Source: a virus
Length of the DNA: 31,353 nt
Virus record (IMG/VR): IMGVR_UViG_3300023242_000418
Location: 1 to 31,353 of that record
Reading direction: 5' to 3' (one strand)
Shown: one piece after another, positions 22,557 through 29,352 of the stretch
How positions within the stretch are numbered: the first letter of the stretch is position 1
Layout of the letters: every line of letters starts with the position of its first letter
Notes under the pieces: generated by a model
What the model was told of the DNA's origin: nothing
Databases searched by the model: none
The model's input: only the letters and a program-made list of their open reading frames with translations
Made by a program: the position numbers and the translations under genes

Positions 22557-22688
22557 TTATAAATTCCTATTTAATTGATTTACAAATTCTTTTATAGTTA
22601 ATTTATGCTCTGGAAAACAAGAGATAAGCACCTTTATTTTAGGTGCTTTTTTTTCTCTTGGTCTGCCTATTGGATTGCGTTTATTCAT
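22557..22688 (-). CDS. 43-aa small protein with GRP motif
   Basis: ATG 22688 opens a 43-codon frame to TAA 22557: MNKRNPIGRPREKKAPKIKV, then LISCFPEHKLTIKEFVNQLN. The GRP core flanked by basic residues resembles an AT-hook, as seen in short DNA-binding proteins, and the C-terminal half is helical. It fits the spacing between neighbouring genes (34 bp to the next start). A hairpin with a plus-strand T run (22626-22654) overlaps it but codes for residues of this frame. The function is unknown. Confidence 0.5.
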   Translation of the reverse strand: MNKRNPIGRPREKKAPKIKVLISCFPEHKLTIKEFVNQLNRNL

Positions 22689-22752
22689 TAATGCTTATTT
22701 ATAATTTTAAATTAGCGGTTTTTAAGGTTGACCGTAAACCTATTTAATTATT

Positions 22753-22965
22753 TTAACCTATAATAACATTTATCAATTTGCATGGGGTATTAGGAAAGCT
22801 ATGCTTTAATATTTGTTTTGCCCATATTTCTGCTATTTTTTGGTCTCCATATTTTTTAAATGTTTCTTCTTTTTGACCTAATATCTCAACAGTTTTTTTG
22901 CTGTTTGCGGCAATCATTCCGTTACCTATTCTGTTTTCTGGCTTGTAAATAATTTCTAGTCTCAT
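22753..22965 (-). CDS. Unknown 70-aa protein
   Basis: The 70-aa frame has a beta-like start (MRLEIIYKPENRIGNGMI), a helix around KKTVEILGQKEETFKKYG, and an IWAKQILKHSF helix. I do not recognise it. It is headed by a good TAnnTTTG promoter about 42 bp upstream of the ATG, so it begins a separate transcription unit that can lead into the sigma-like operon. The clear promoter and normal residue use make it a likely real gene. Confidence 0.55.
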   Translation of the reverse strand: MRLEIIYKPENRIGNGMIAANSKKTVEILGQKEETFKKYGDQKIAEIWAKQILKHSFPNTPCKLINVIIG

Positions 22966-23006
22966 AATTTTTAGTTTAGTGTAGCGGTTTATTCCTTTCT
23001 ACCCTA

Positions 23007-23014
23007 CAAAGATA
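23007..23014 (-). promoter_or_regulatory. Promoter -7 element (TATCTTTG)
   Basis: The minus strand reads TATCTTTG, a match to TAnnTTTG, 42 bases before the ATG of the 70-aa gene. The preceding DNA is very AT-rich. A transcript starting near 23000 would cover the 70-aa gene and probably the sigma-like operon. Confidence 0.6.
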
Positions 23015-23055
23015 TAAATACTTTATTAATATATATCTTAAAAATATGTTAAAGT

Positions 23056-23280
23056 TTAGTTCAGTTTATTATAAACATGATTTAAAGCTAATTCAATTGC
23101 AGAATTTATAGTTTTTGTAGTATGAATAAACTCCCCAACGTTTTCTTTTCTACGGTAAATTAAGTTGTTCTCGTCAATTATACATACTGCTAATCGGTTT
23201 ATGTTGCCAATAACTTTAATCTTAGGGTATATTTTAAATCCTTTTTTAGTTATAAAATAAAGTTTTTCGTGCGTGTTCAT
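23056..23280 (-). CDS. Unknown 74-aa protein
   Basis: This 74-aa frame alternates strands (LYFITKKGFKIYPKIKVIG; RLAVCIIDENNLIYRRKENV) and ends in a helix (INSAIELALNHVYNKL), compatible with a small alpha/beta fold. It overlaps the upstream 139-aa gene by 4 bp (ATGA at 23280-23277). I do not recognise it; tight linkage suggests co-function with the upstream gene. Confidence 0.5.
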   Translation of the reverse strand: MNTHEKLYFITKKGFKIYPKIKVIGNINRLAVCIIDENNLIYRRKENVGEFIHTTKTINSAIELALNHVYNKLN

Positions 23281-23696
23281 TTTTTAAATTGATTTAGTGA
23301 AGCGTTTACCATAACTCGTAAATTATCTGCGATGTCATTATAAGAAACCTCAATAAAGCCGTCTAATGAATTATTATTGCTTATGTAGTGTTCTATGTCG
23401 ATTAGCTTATTATTATCCACTAGCTCGCTTACAATAGCTTTTAATGGCTTATCTAGTATCTTATTTAATTCCTTTTGAGGAATGTCATCAACTAACGAAC
23501 ATTTATAATAATTCGTAAATTGAGAATAAAGATAAATGTATAGCTTTCCGAAAAGTTGATTGTCGACTAATTGCTGCTTTTGTTTCTGGTTTACAAATTC
23601 TACTAGGGCGTTGTAAGCTTCTAAATCAAATGCGGTTGGCTTCCAACTTTTAGTTAGTTTATATTTAAAATGTGCTAATGCTTTTTCAGGTGTCAT
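23277..23696 (-). CDS. Unknown 139-aa early protein
   Basis: The 139-aa helical protein starts MTPEKALAHFKYKLTKSW, has a repeat-free helix-rich middle (NKQKQQL type) and a C-terminal helix of ordinary composition. The type is common in Flavobacteriia phages but I cannot attach a function. It is translated together with the next 74-aa gene. It follows a 314-bp region with inverted repeats. Possible roles include replication or transcription control; there is no motif to choose. Confidence 0.5.
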   Translation of the reverse strand: MTPEKALAHFKYKLTKSWKPTAFDLEAYNALVEFVNQKQKQQLVDNQLFGKLYIYLYSQFTNYYKCSLVDDIPQKELNKILDKPLKAIVSELVDNNKLIDIEHYISNNNSLDGFIEVSYNDIADNLRVMVNASLNQFKK

Positions 23697-24010
23697 ATTA
23701 AAAAATATTTACATTTACAATATTTATTTTTAATAAGTTAAGTGAATTGACGTGGCTTATAGCCAAATGTTATGCGTAATGCCTTACTGACCGACCGTTT
23801 CCAATTTTAGACCACGCCAATATCTTATAATAACCGCTTTGTTATTATAACAAAATTCTACACTTGAGTACTTGTTTTTTAAATCAAAATTTATTTTCAT
23901 ATCATTTTAAAATTACGGTGCACACACATTGTATATAGTTAATTGGCCAATGAGGGTCAGTGCGAAATTTAATCGTTTGTAGTAGGCGAACTAATCATAT
24001 ACTTTACCGG
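23697..24010. other. Intergenic region with several inverted repeats and one possible small ORF
   Basis: This is the longest gene-poor stretch within the prophage. It holds TTATAATAAC/GTTATTATAA (23825-23834 / 23841-23850), the palindrome ATTGGCCAAT (23942-23951), and ACTGACC/GGTCAGT (23786-23792 / 23955-23961). There is also an ACGTGG/CCACGC pair near 23751 and 23812. It lies next to the replication ATPase block, so an origin or operator cluster is possible. A 38-codon ORF (23784-23900) covers part of it. No RNA gene is recognised. Confidence 0.45.
23784..23900 (-). CDS. Possible 38-aa ORF
   Basis: ATG 23900 opens 38 codons to TAA 23784: MKINFDLKNKYSSVEFCYNN, followed by KAVIIRYWRGLKLETVGQ. 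Residue use and alternating strands look protein-like, and it lies between genes in the operon direction. The perfect inverted repeat at 23825-23850 falls inside it, so the DNA may serve a second purpose. I cannot exclude a chance frame in a 314-bp gap. Confidence 0.35.
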   Translation of the reverse strand: MKINFDLKNKYSSVEFCYNNKAVIIRYWRGLKLETVGQ

Positions 24011-24301
24011 TTATCTGCTATTTTTTAGAACCAAACGAACTAAATGAAATTGTTTTTCCAAGCTATAACCATTATCAACTCCTATTTTCAAATCTGCAGA
24101 TAAAGTTGATTTTGAAACTCCTGTTTGTTTTTCTAATTCGTTTAAAATCTTAATCCAATCTTCATCGTCCATCCATTTTTCAAAAAACAATTCTTTTAGA
24201 AAAACATCTATTTCAGAATCGAATAATAAAACAGCAGATAACAATGGTTTTGAGATATTGCTACTTTGGTCTTTACCTGAATCTTGGTTTTGTACTTTCA
24301 T
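24011..24301 (-). CDS. Unknown 96-aa protein, possible HTH
   Basis: This 96-aa protein is acidic in the middle (FFEKWMDDEDWIKILNEL) and has a segment TGVSKSTLSADLKIG (about 61-75) that could be a helix-turn-helix, with a preceding helix (NELEKQ). It is downstream of the ATPase by 63 bp and precedes the inverted-repeat region, which would be a natural binding target for a regulator. This is inference from position and a weak motif. No family recognised. Confidence 0.45.
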   Translation of the reverse strand: MKVQNQDSGKDQSSNISKPLLSAVLLFDSEIDVFLKELFFEKWMDDEDWIKILNELEKQTGVSKSTLSADLKIGVDNGYSLEKQFHLVRLVLKNSR

Positions 24302-24364
24302 AATTTGTGATTAATTTAAAGTTTATCGTGTGTTTTATTGGCAACATCACAAAGCCATCGAGCG

Positions 24365-25228
24365 TTAAATATTAAATTTTTGATTACTATGATTAGCTAA
24401 ATAAGGCAATCCCTCTTTATTTATGTTAAATTTAAAATCACTAAAAGAACGACCACGGGAATATTTATGTTTAACAATAATATCACAATCCTTTTCTTCC
24501 TCTACTTCCTTTTCTAAAAAAGTAACTGTTTCTGCTTTCTTTAAAATATAACTTCCTAAATGCCCAGTCGGCTTATCTACTCCGATTAATTTGTGAATAA
24601 TTGTATGTAAATGTACACCATAATCGTCAGTCCATTTTAAAACTTTGTTCGCAATATTTGCGCTCATCAAAATATCATTTGTATTTTCCACTAAATCCGC
24701 AATTCCATCAATGGATATAAACTTTATTTTCCCCTTGTACTTTGGGTCATCGAGCAAAGCATCTACAAACATAACTCTTTCGTCTGGTGTCTTAGAACGC
24801 ATTGCAAAAGGTAAGTAGTTCACATACTTGCTTCCGGTCATAAGCTGTACTCGTCTAAATGCGTGTTGAGCGTAATACTTTCCCTGTTCGGTATCTATGT
24901 CAACTATGAAATAATCGTTATCCCTAGCACTTTTCATATTAGGAAAATAGTTAATAGCCTTACCGCCAATATACGAGGCTATCAAAGCAGATTTATAAAA
25001 TGTTTTTTTAGTCTTTGATGGTGCAACCGTTGCACTAAATTCTCCGTAAGTGTGTGCTGGTAAATCGTATTCTTTGCCGTTAAAATCATATGTGCCAATA
25101 AATAAAGCGGCTGGAGGTCGGTGTAGTATCACATCTAAATCTACAAAGCAATCTTCAAACATTTTTTTGTAGTCGAAAGGCTTATCTTCATTTTTGGTAA
25201 TCTTGTCTAAGTTTAGTTTTTCTATCAT
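24365..25228 (-). CDS. RecA-fold replication ATPase (RepA/DnaB-like)
   Basis: The 287-aa protein has a RecA-type ATPase plan. The P-loop region is APSKTKKTF (69-77), where the two glycines of GxxxxGKT are replaced but K75-T76 remain. Next come DYFIVDIDTEQG (about 104-115) and a Walker-B-like KIKFISIDGIADL (167-179). A later H-rich loop (VHLHTIIHK) may be a sensor. Similar phage proteins act in replication as helicases or loaders. The start overlaps the 219-aa replication protein gene by 4 bp (ATGA). It is shorter than DnaB and lacks its N-terminal domain. I am confident in the fold and less so in the reaction. Confidence 0.68.
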   Translation of the reverse strand: MIEKLNLDKITKNEDKPFDYKKMFEDCFVDLDVILHRPPAALFIGTYDFNGKEYDLPAHTYGEFSATVAPSKTKKTFYKSALIASYIGGKAINYFPNMKSARDNDYFIVDIDTEQGKYYAQHAFRRVQLMTGSKYVNYLPFAMRSKTPDERVMFVDALLDDPKYKGKIKFISIDGIADLVENTNDILMSANIANKVLKWTDDYGVHLHTIIHKLIGVDKPTGHLGSYILKKAETVTFLEKEVEEEKDCDIIVKHKYSRGRSFSDFKFNINKEGLPYLANHSNQKFNI

Positions 25229-25884
25229 AACCCCCTTGAATTTATTTTTTTAATACTTCCATAAAGCTTGTAATCCTTTGCAGTTGATGCGCTAACATAC
25301 TTGTCTATACTTTCTAAAAAGTGCTTTGGTCTTAGAAACATAGCAGATATATTTTTTACTTCTTGCTTAAATAAACAAACCATAGCATCTTTTAACTCCC
25401 TGTCGGTGTAGTTTTTTAAAGCATCTGAAAAAGAAATACGTTCTTGAAAATCTAGTTTTTTAATATTGGTAGGTTGCTTCATAAATTCAGTTCTGCATTT
25501 TCCCCAATCTTCTAAAAAATTATTTTCATTATAAATAACACTTGTATTATTTACACTATCACTAACACTAACACTATCAGCTTTTTTGGGTTCTTGAATT
25601 AAGGCTTGGGTTTTTTGGGTTTCTTTTTTTAACGGTCTGCCCCCTTTTTTACCGTTGGCTTTTTGTTTATCAACATAGCTTTCGTACTTTTTTAAATCCC
25701 TCTTTAAAGTCTGCTTAATTGAAATAAAACAAAGTTTAGTGTACTTATCTTCACTTACAGGATTTAAATCATTAACATATCTAAAAAGGTGCTTTACAAG
25801 CCTGCCAGCTTCTTCATCTTCTAATTCTTCAAAGACATCTATCCAATCACAATAAGCAAGAAATGATTTTTTATTTTCTGCCAT
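25225..25884 (-). CDS. Replication initiation-like protein (DUF6291 type)
   Basis: The 219-aa protein begins MAENKKSFLAYCDWIDVFEE and includes LEDEEAGRLVKHLFRYVND (21-39), then KQTLKRDLKKYESYVDKQKA and KGGRPLKK. This N-terminal block matches DUF6291 proteins found in phage replication modules. The middle is low-complexity Ser/Val-rich (SVSVSDSV near 103-110). The C-terminal LRPKHFLESIDKY looks DnaD-like. It is paired with the RecA-fold ATPase, as initiator and helicase/loader genes often are. The ATG lies 15 nt after the structured RNA leader B, so its translation is a likely target of that element. Confidence 0.68.
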   Translation of the reverse strand: MAENKKSFLAYCDWIDVFEELEDEEAGRLVKHLFRYVNDLNPVSEDKYTKLCFISIKQTLKRDLKKYESYVDKQKANGKKGGRPLKKETQKTQALIQEPKKADSVSVSDSVNNTSVIYNENNFLEDWGKCRTEFMKQPTNIKKLDFQERISFSDALKNYTDRELKDAMVCLFKQEVKNISAMFLRPKHFLESIDKYVSASTAKDYKLYGSIKKINSRGL

Positions 25885-25899
25885 AATATTTTAAAACGT

Positions 25900-25988
25900 A
25901 AACCCCTATAAATCCTTTAGCGTTCGACTTCTAAATTCATTATAGGGGTTTTATTAATTCCTTTGTTACTATAATGTCGAACGGTAAC
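25900..25988 (-). promoter_or_regulatory. Structured RNA leader B: second copy of the loop-loop element
   Basis: Read on the minus strand, hairpin 1 is GTTAC (25988-25984), CGTTCGAC (25983-25976), six bases, GTAAC (25969-25965). Hairpin 2 has a perfect 12-bp outer stem (25951-25940 / 25911-25900), an inner stem TTTAG/CTAAA (25935-25931 / 25920-25916) and a 10-nt loop with GTCGAACG (25928-25921). That loop sequence is complementary to CGTTCGAC. Hairpin 2 ends 15 nt before the ATG of the DUF6291-like gene. Stem GTTAC/GTAAC and the layout match leader A. Confidence 0.7.
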
Positions 25989-25993
25989 TTTCA

Positions 25994-26001
25994 CAAAAAT
26001 A
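25994..26001 (-). promoter_or_regulatory. Promoter (-7 TATTTTTG, -33 TTTG)
   Basis: The minus strand carries TATTTTTG at 26001-25994 and TTTG at 26021-26018, 16 bases apart, matching the Bacteroidota TTTG/TAnnTTTG promoter. Transcription would start near 25988, exactly at the 5' end of RNA leader B. Confidence 0.65.
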
Positions 26002-26043
26002 CAATTTAATTCAATACCAAACAATAATCTTCTAATATTTTAG

Positions 26044-26871
26044 TTAAGACCATAAAGTTTGTCCTGTTTTTTCTATTTCAGATTTAGCATATCCAAACTC
26101 TTTTATATCTTTTTTTATTTGCTTCTCCTGAATTAACCATTCTTTTGCTTTTGTGTAAAATTCTTTTTTAATTTCAAAACCGAAGCCCTTTCTATCTAAT
26201 CTTTCTGCTGCTATTAAAGTAGATCCACTTCCAGCCACAGGGTCAATAACTACATCCCCTTTATCCGTAAATATTTCAATAAGTCTTTTTAATAATTCAA
26301 CTGGTTTTTGTGTAGGATGTATTTTTTCGCTTTGATTATCTCTCGGCCAATCCATGCAATTAAAAATCATTTTCCCATTATTTCTAAACTTTGGGAGCTT
26401 ATCCCTGTAGAGAATTAAGCCATATTCACAGTTCCCTACTACCTTCATATTTGCTTTTAAAACCTGTGCGGAAAAGTTTTTTCTAAACACTAAATTTATG
26501 TAATTATTAAGACCATATTTTTTAGCTAATTCTATTAAATACATTTGCTGGTCAAATGCACAAAATATAATCATGCATGGAGCTGCTGCTTTTTGTCTTG
26601 CAACGCCTTCTATTTTTACTGTTTTTGGTTCTGACTTTAACATAGTACTGCAAAAGTGCATAAACTCTGCTGGCCTAAAATCTTCATCAGTATCAAAAAA
26701 GCTTTTTCCAGCAAGTTTACTTTCTCCCTGTTTATTATCACCTCCTTCATACCACGCTGGATTGGATGCGTAAGCATTGTTGCCTAGATTGTAAGGAATA
26801 TCAGCGATAATTAATTGTGCTTTAGGAACTGCATAGCTTTTGTAATTTTGGAAATGGTCTCTATAAATCAT
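26044..26871 (-). CDS. DNA N6-adenine/N4-cytosine methyltransferase
   Basis: The 275-aa protein carries the amino-methyltransferase motifs. The catalytic motif IV is DIPYNLG (24-30), a variant of DPPY. Motif X-like HPTQKPVELLKRLI (185-198) precedes motif I DPVAGSGSTLIAAE (210-223), which binds SAM. The order IV then I fits the beta class. NPAWYEGGDNK is also typical of phage members. It may protect phage DNA from host restriction or affect packaging and regulation. No restriction partner is seen next to it. Its end precedes promoter and RNA leader B; its start overlaps the DnaA-like gene by 11 bp. Confidence 0.88.
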   Translation of the reverse strand: MIYRDHFQNYKSYAVPKAQLIIADIPYNLGNNAYASNPAWYEGGDNKQGESKLAGKSFFDTDEDFRPAEFMHFCSTMLKSEPKTVKIEGVARQKAAAPCMIIFCAFDQQMYLIELAKKYGLNNYINLVFRKNFSAQVLKANMKVVGNCEYGLILYRDKLPKFRNNGKMIFNCMDWPRDNQSEKIHPTQKPVELLKRLIEIFTDKGDVVIDPVAGSGSTLIAAERLDRKGFGFEIKKEFYTKAKEWLIQEKQIKKDIKEFGYAKSEIEKTGQTLWS

Positions 26872-27223
26872 AATCTTTAAGTATTTTATTTTCTAATTCG
26901 TGTAATTCTTTAGTGAGGTAAATTAACCTACCAATATCTAGTATATTTTCAAAAACAAAACTATCATAGATATTTTTTAGTTTCGGCTCGTATTTTAAAA
27001 CTACAGGAAAAACTTTATTAATACCGTGCATAACAGTAGCGTGGTTTAAATTTACTTTACGCCCTATTTTATTAAAGCTAATTGCCGTGTGCTCTCTGGC
27101 TATTTTAAAATACAACGAACGAGCATAGGTATAATCAGTTTTTCGTGTCTTAACTTTTATGTCTATGTTTAAATTCTCGTTGATATATTTTATAATTTGA
27201 TTTAAATAATAATCTTCATTCAT
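26861..27223 (-). CDS. Orphan DnaA domain-IV-like DNA-binding protein
   Basis: The 120-aa protein has KTRKTDYTYARSLYFKIARE (25-44), then HTAISFNKIGRKVNLNHATVM and HGINK (45-70). This fits the DnaA C-terminal signature: an Arg-rich basic loop, a helix, and a helix-turn-helix with a NHATVMHG-type recognition segment (compare DHTTVLHA in DnaA). No AAA+ ATPase is attached. It lies between NinG and the methyltransferase, overlapping both. It could bind DnaA boxes of the phage or the host origin, to start or to block replication. The homology reading is good by eye; the function is inferred. Confidence 0.65.
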   Translation of the reverse strand: MNEDYYLNQIIKYINENLNIDIKVKTRKTDYTYARSLYFKIAREHTAISFNKIGRKVNLNHATVMHGINKVFPVVLKYEPKLKNIYDSFVFENILDIGRLIYLTKELHELENKILKDYDL

Positions 27224-27831
27224 ATTTTTAAATACTTTATTTTTTGTTTGTATTCATTTCTAATTTTTATTAGTTCTGTTCTATCCCATTTAAAATCTAT
27301 TTGCTTATCTAAATCCGCTAATAAATTTATAGACTCAAAGTTTACCTCCCCTATTCTCTTTGGTAGGTTAACAGCATATTGCGATAAATTACCCTCATTT
27401 CTAATATTGCACCCCTGACATTGACCATGAATATTTAAATCGTTAAATTTAAGCGTGCTAAATAATTCCGCTTTATAATAATGACCAGCTTGAAAGTCTG
27501 AATGCCATTCTTGGCCACAACTAATACAAGCCTTTCCTTTATCTCTTAGCCTTATAAATTGATGACAAACATTTCTTACATTCATTTTAAGCGTTTCTAA
27601 GCTGTTTTTGTTCTTTTTATCTAGTTTAGCTTGTTCAAAGTCTAAACGTGGCTTCATGGCTTTTAAAGTAGCTTTATTTAACATCAAACGACCCACGTCT
27701 GTATTTAAAATAAAAGAAGCATAACAGCTAGAACACAAACCATATTTTCTGAAACTTACATTTATATTTTTTCCGCAACCTTTAAAAGAGTTTGCTTTGC
27801 CTTGACCATTACACTTCTTTTCTTTTATCAT
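27220..27831 (-). CDS. ninG: NinG-like recombination nuclease
   Basis: The 203-aa protein has an N-terminal zinc cluster (C7, C19, C33, C36), a helical region with KMNVRNVCHQFIRLRD, then CISCG and WHSDFQAGHYY. GQCQGCN and RNEGNLSQYAV follow. This matches the NinG/Rap family, HNH-like structure-specific endonucleases known from lambda that resolve recombination intermediates. It is encoded with an SSB-like protein, consistent with phage recombination. Its stop overlaps the DnaA-like start by 4 bp. All motifs are intact. Confidence 0.85.
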   Translation of the reverse strand: MIKEKKCNGQGKANSFKGCGKNINVSFRKYGLCSSCYASFILNTDVGRLMLNKATLKAMKPRLDFEQAKLDKKNKNSLETLKMNVRNVCHQFIRLRDKGKACISCGQEWHSDFQAGHYYKAELFSTLKFNDLNIHGQCQGCNIRNEGNLSQYAVNLPKRIGEVNFESINLLADLDKQIDFKWDRTELIKIRNEYKQKIKYLKI

Positions 27832-27834
27832 AAA

Positions 27835-28200
27835 TTAAAAAGGTAAATCATTTTCATTATCATTTTTTACATCGTTGGTAGTTGGAAAAGGTGCTTCTAA
27901 TAAATCAGGTGCGTTTGTTGATGCTTCTGCTTTGTTTATTTTCCAACCTTGTATCTGGTTAAAATATTTACTTTCGCCTTGTGGATTAACCCATTCCCGA
28001 CCTCGTAAATTAATACCAACCTTTACCGCTTGACCTACTTTGTAGGCATTTAATATTTCGCATTTCTCCTGTACAAATTCAATAAGAATATGCTGCGGAT
28101 ATTGCTCATCGGTTGTAACCACCAATTCTCTTTTTTTGAAACCCTTATCTCCTATTGTTTGAGTTTCGCTAATCATTTTAATTTTACCTTGTACTTCCAT
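27835..28200 (-). CDS. SSB-like protein (DUF3127 type)
   Basis: The 121-aa protein starts MEVQGKIKMISETQTIGDKG and carries FKKRELVVTTDEQYPQHILIEF (read in parts), an OB-fold pattern common in Bacteroidota DUF3127. It ends in an acidic tail with the final DLPF, like the SSB tip that recruits partner proteins. It probably coats single-stranded DNA in replication or recombination. It lies between NinG (3 bp) and a 104-aa unknown gene (1 bp). Confidence 0.82.
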   Translation of the reverse strand: MEVQGKIKMISETQTIGDKGFKKRELVVTTDEQYPQHILIEFVQEKCEILNAYKVGQAVKVGINLRGREWVNPQGESKYFNQIQGWKINKAEASTNAPDLLEAPFPTTNDVKNDNENDLPF

Positions 28201-28201
28201 T

Positions 28202-28516
28202 TTACTTTTCGTTTTTAATTATTGATAATTCCATTGTCATTGACCTTGATACATTGTTTGCAGCTTCCGTTATTTTTCTTAGCATTCTTAATTCTGGTAT
28301 TTGTTCATTTGCCAAAACTAATCCTGAAGATACGCTACCTTTATGCCTATACTGGATCGCGTTATGCTTTTCATGATACTCTATGTTAAACTTTGTAAGG
28401 TAGTAAATATTTGAAGTCAATTCTCTTAAAATAATTCTAAGTTGTTCCTGACTTGACCAAACACCACTTTCGTATGTTTCTATAATATCACTAATTTTTT
28501 TTAGGATAGCTTCCAT
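28202..28516 (-). CDS. Unknown 104-aa protein
   Basis: The 104-aa protein is helical with EAILKKISDIIETYESGVWS, LRIILRELTSNIYYLTKF and a C-terminal MLRKITEAANNVSRSM. It lies directly upstream of the SSB-like gene and overlaps the following gene by 1 bp. It may act with the replication or recombination proteins. I cannot name a family; the location is the only guide. Confidence 0.5.
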   Translation of the reverse strand: MEAILKKISDIIETYESGVWSSQEQLRIILRELTSNIYYLTKFNIEYHEKHNAIQYRHKGSVSSGLVLANEQIPELRMLRKITEAANNVSRSMTMELSIIKNEK

Positions 28517-28947
28517 TAAAAACTAATTGCTAAAGATGATTTTCTGGGGGTTGTGCTTACTTTTGGAACATCGTTAAGGTAGCCATCAATTACAGGCTGT
28601 TTAAGAGCTAATTTTAATAATTCTACCCTATTGTCTATGTCAACTTTTAAAGCTGCGTAAATCTCATCTTCTGAATAATTAATACTATCCCCACCGCTTC
28701 TAAAAGTTCCCTTTAATCCAAAGGCTTCAAAGTTTTCGTTTGGTAGTGATTTTTTAAGAACTTCTGTAATTATGTTTAAACTTTCCGAAAGCCTTAACGC
28801 TTGTGCAAATAACTCCTCTAGGTTGCCGTTTGCAATAAGCTTTTCCGCAAACTTTTTAGAAGATAATTGAATTTCTTTTTTTGTAGGCAAAAAATTTGAT
28901 GTAGAAATTTCTTCTTCTCGCATCATAATAAATAAATCTTTAGACAT
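28516..28947 (-). CDS. Unknown 143-aa early protein
   Basis: The 143-aa protein begins MSKDLFIMMREEEISTSNFL, with helices KKFAEKLIANGNLEELFAQAL and LNIITEVLKKSL, a hinge FGLKGTFRSGGDSINYSEDE and a Lys/Ser-rich end (KVSTTPRKSSLAISF). No family is recognised. It is flanked by the annealing-like gene and the 104-aa gene with only 18 and 0 bp gaps, so it belongs to the same replication/recombination unit. Confidence 0.5.
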   Translation of the reverse strand: MSKDLFIMMREEEISTSNFLPTKKEIQLSSKKFAEKLIANGNLEELFAQALRLSESLNIITEVLKKSLPNENFEAFGLKGTFRSGGDSINYSEDEIYAALKVDIDNRVELLKLALKQPVIDGYLNDVPKVSTTPRKSSLAISF

Positions 28948-28965
28948 AATTTTTTTATTTAATTG

Positions 28966-29340
28966 TTATTTTTTCTTAAAATCTTCGCTCTCATCTTCGC
29001 CAAAAACTCCGAGCTCGTAAAAGCCACAAGTTTTTAAAACCATTCTGGACATAGCTCTTTTTTCTGCCATTTCCATAACATACCAGGAGTTAGTATTTCC
29101 ATCCTTAAAATCGTTTCCTTTAATTGCGCTGCCAAAGGTTTCTAAATCCTTAGTTTTAGCTTTTACCACCGCAAAATTAGTTTCACACCTGATAACCTCA
29201 TAATTTATTTTGATGCCCTCTATGGCTTGTATTTTATCAATACCACTTCTTGTGATAATTAAATAATGCTGGTGCTTAAAAACATCTTCTTTAGTAAGTT
29301 CATATTTTTTGTAAAGCTCTGTTAATTTTGTCCTATCCAT
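28966..29340 (-). CDS. Possible single-strand annealing protein relative (Rad52/ERF-like)
   Basis: The 124-aa protein has a segment WYVMEMAEKRAMSRMVLKTC (about 86-105), then GFYELGVFGEDESEDF (106-121). A close motif (xEKRAxxRxxLK...EDEaDF) occurs at the end of phage ERF/Rad52-like annealing proteins. The preceding 85 residues (HYLIITRSGIDKIQAIEGI, VIRCETNFAVVKAKTKD) form a beta-rich core that suits that fold. It precedes the SSB-like and NinG genes, as annealing proteins often do. It is shorter than typical family members, so the function is a hypothesis. Confidence 0.5.
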   Translation of the reverse strand: MDRTKLTELYKKYELTKEDVFKHQHYLIITRSGIDKIQAIEGIKINYEVIRCETNFAVVKAKTKDLETFGSAIKGNDFKDGNTNSWYVMEMAEKRAMSRMVLKTCGFYELGVFGEDESEDFKKK

Positions 29341-29352
29341 TTTTAAAGTTTT

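Noticed and set aside
22626-22654. Plus-strand terminator (AAGCACCT/AGGTGCTT followed by T8)
   Set aside because: It lies in a minus-strand coding frame (43-aa GRP protein), and no plus-strand gene upstream needs it, although it could block antisense transcription.
22980-23008. 5'UTR hairpin TGTAGCGGT/ACCCTACA
   Set aside because: Its far arm overlaps the promoter region, so most of it would not be transcribed from the TATCTTTG promoter.
23825-23850. Perfect TTATAATAAC/GTTATTATAA as a terminator
   Set aside because: No T run follows on either strand, and it lies inside a possible small ORF; kept only as part of the inverted-repeat region.
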